From NCBI GenBank assembly GCA_905215445.1, contig CAJMPZ010000077.1:1-6632 (forward strand): a DNA stretch of 6,632 nt. The letters run 5' to 3'. Shown in pieces: positions 6,112-6,632 of this stretch. Position 1 is the first letter of the stretch; the number at the start of each line of letters is the position of its first letter. The notes below the pieces were generated by a model, which did not search any database, was not told the origin of the DNA, and worked only from the letters and a program-made list of their open reading frames with translations. The DNA is from an uncultured bacterium (lineage in GTDB: Bacteria; Actinomycetota; Coriobacteriia; Coriobacteriales; Coriobacteriaceae). The translations under genes and the position numbers were made by a program.

Positions 6112-6579
6112 ATGGACGACCAAAACCAGAACAATATGTTTATGCCGACGCAGGGCGAAGATACTTCTACGCAGCCGCCACGGTTCCATCGCCCCCACAT
6201 CTCGCAAGAGCCCATCAATGACCCAGAGCCCAAATATGTGACAAGAAACCGATATCAAACGCTCGAAGAAGCCCAAACGGGACGTAAACATATGGGCGTT
6301 GCCTCGGGAGACCCTGTATATCTGAAAGACGCACCATTATCTAAAAACAGCGCAGCTAGTGATGAGCCGATGAAAGCATCCGCCGCTCATCAACAAAGAG
6401 GGCCTCGACCCAAGCAAACCTTGACGCATTCGGCTCGCTATCTCGAGACTCCAAAACAGGGAAAATCAATCTTCGTTTCGTCAAGTAAACGACGCAAGCA
6501 GCATCAGCTGACAATCCTGCTTATGATCATTGCGGCCATAGCAGTTGCCCTTGTTATTCGATTTATCTTCTTTAAATAA
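6112..6579 (+). CDS. Unknown 155-residue protein with one C-terminal membrane segment
   Basis: I do not recognise this protein. Residues 1-125 are hydrophilic and rich in Gln, Pro, Ser, Lys and Asn, probably largely disordered. A basic patch KRRKQH (126-131) precedes a single hydrophobic segment (about 134-153), and the chain ends two residues later. By the positive-inside rule the N-terminal part should be cytoplasmic, as in a tail-anchored protein. There is no signal peptide, enzyme motif or lipobox. AAAGGG lies four bases before the ATG, a slightly close spacing. Codon use is more AT-rich than in the tilS-ftsH block. The TAA stop directly abuts the right terminal repeat, so the gene may have lost a 3' part to an insertion or may simply end there. 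That the frame is coding is likely from its length, ribosome site and coherent C-terminal membrane segment, but unproven. Confidence 0.7.
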   Translation: MDDQNQNNMFMPTQGEDTSTQPPRFHRPHISQEPINDPEPKYVTRNRYQTLEEAQTGRKHMGVASGDPVYLKDAPLSKNSAASDEPMKASAAHQQRGPRPKQTLTHSARYLETPKQGKSIFVSSSKRRKQHQLTILLMIIAAIAVALVIRFIFFK

Positions 6580-6603
6580 GGCTCTGTTAGACCAAGGTTG
6601 ACA
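6580..6603 (+). repeat. Right copy of the 24-bp terminal repeat, probably an insertion-sequence end
   Basis: This begins GGCTCTGTTAG directly after the stop of the 155-residue gene, ends TTGACA, and matches the complement of 21-44 at 21 of 24 positions. The tip faces the window, so the element would extend past the right edge. The repeat overlaps an imperfect hairpin (6596-6604 with 6612-6619), followed by a perfect 5-bp stem ACCGC-GAG-GCGGT (6617-6629). No transposase sequence is included. Confidence 0.55.
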
Positions 6604-6632
6604 TAAAAACGATGTCACCGCGAGGCGGTACC

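Noticed and set aside
6598..6603. Perfect TTGACA as a -35 promoter box in the right repeat
   Set aside because: No -10 box follows at 16-18 bases in the visible sequence. The hexamer is part of the repeat itself and also occurs in the left copy.
1..6632. Composite transposon carrying ftsH, tilS and neighbours as cargo
   Set aside because: The content is ordinary chromosomal housekeeping genes in a conserved order. Repeats at the edges are more simply explained by two separate insertions or contig breaks.

Overview
The window looks like a chromosomal segment of a fairly high-GC, Gram-positive-type bacterium. The protein sequences and the tilS-hpt-ftsH order fit the actinobacterial class Coriobacteriia (Collinsella or a relative). 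That assignment comes from recalled family resemblance, not from a search.

Left to right: positions 1-44 hold an outward-facing repeat that looks like the tip of an insertion sequence lying mostly outside the window. Next, on the minus strand, is a housekeeping run transcribed as tilS (tRNA-Ile lysidine synthetase), then hpt (hypoxanthine phosphoribosyltransferase), then ftsH (membrane AAA+ zinc protease), closed by a hairpin terminator just before the repeat. Divergent from tilS, with 48 bases between start codons, is a metallo-beta-lactamase-fold gene of the WalJ/YycJ type on the plus strand. It converges on a minus-strand small heat-shock protein gene (Hsp20), and a strong two-way hairpin terminator lies between them. 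After an AT-rich divergent regulatory region comes a plus-strand gene for a 155-residue protein of unknown function. It has a hydrophilic N-terminal part and one C-terminal membrane segment, and a possible 10-codon leader ORF lies in front of it. Its stop codon touches a second copy of the terminal repeat, which faces out of the right edge.

Functionally, tilS, hpt and ftsH form the translation/purine-salvage/membrane-proteolysis cluster known from many Gram-positive bacteria. FtsH and Hsp20 are both protein quality-control factors but appear to be independently transcribed. I find no RNA gene, CRISPR array or defence system, and no convincing undescribed multi-gene system. The items most worth a second look are the repeat pair bounding the window, the unknown tail-anchored protein with its possible leader peptide, and the symmetric elements in the hsp20 upstream region. 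No stretch longer than about 300 bases lacks a gene; the longest gap is 5835-6111.
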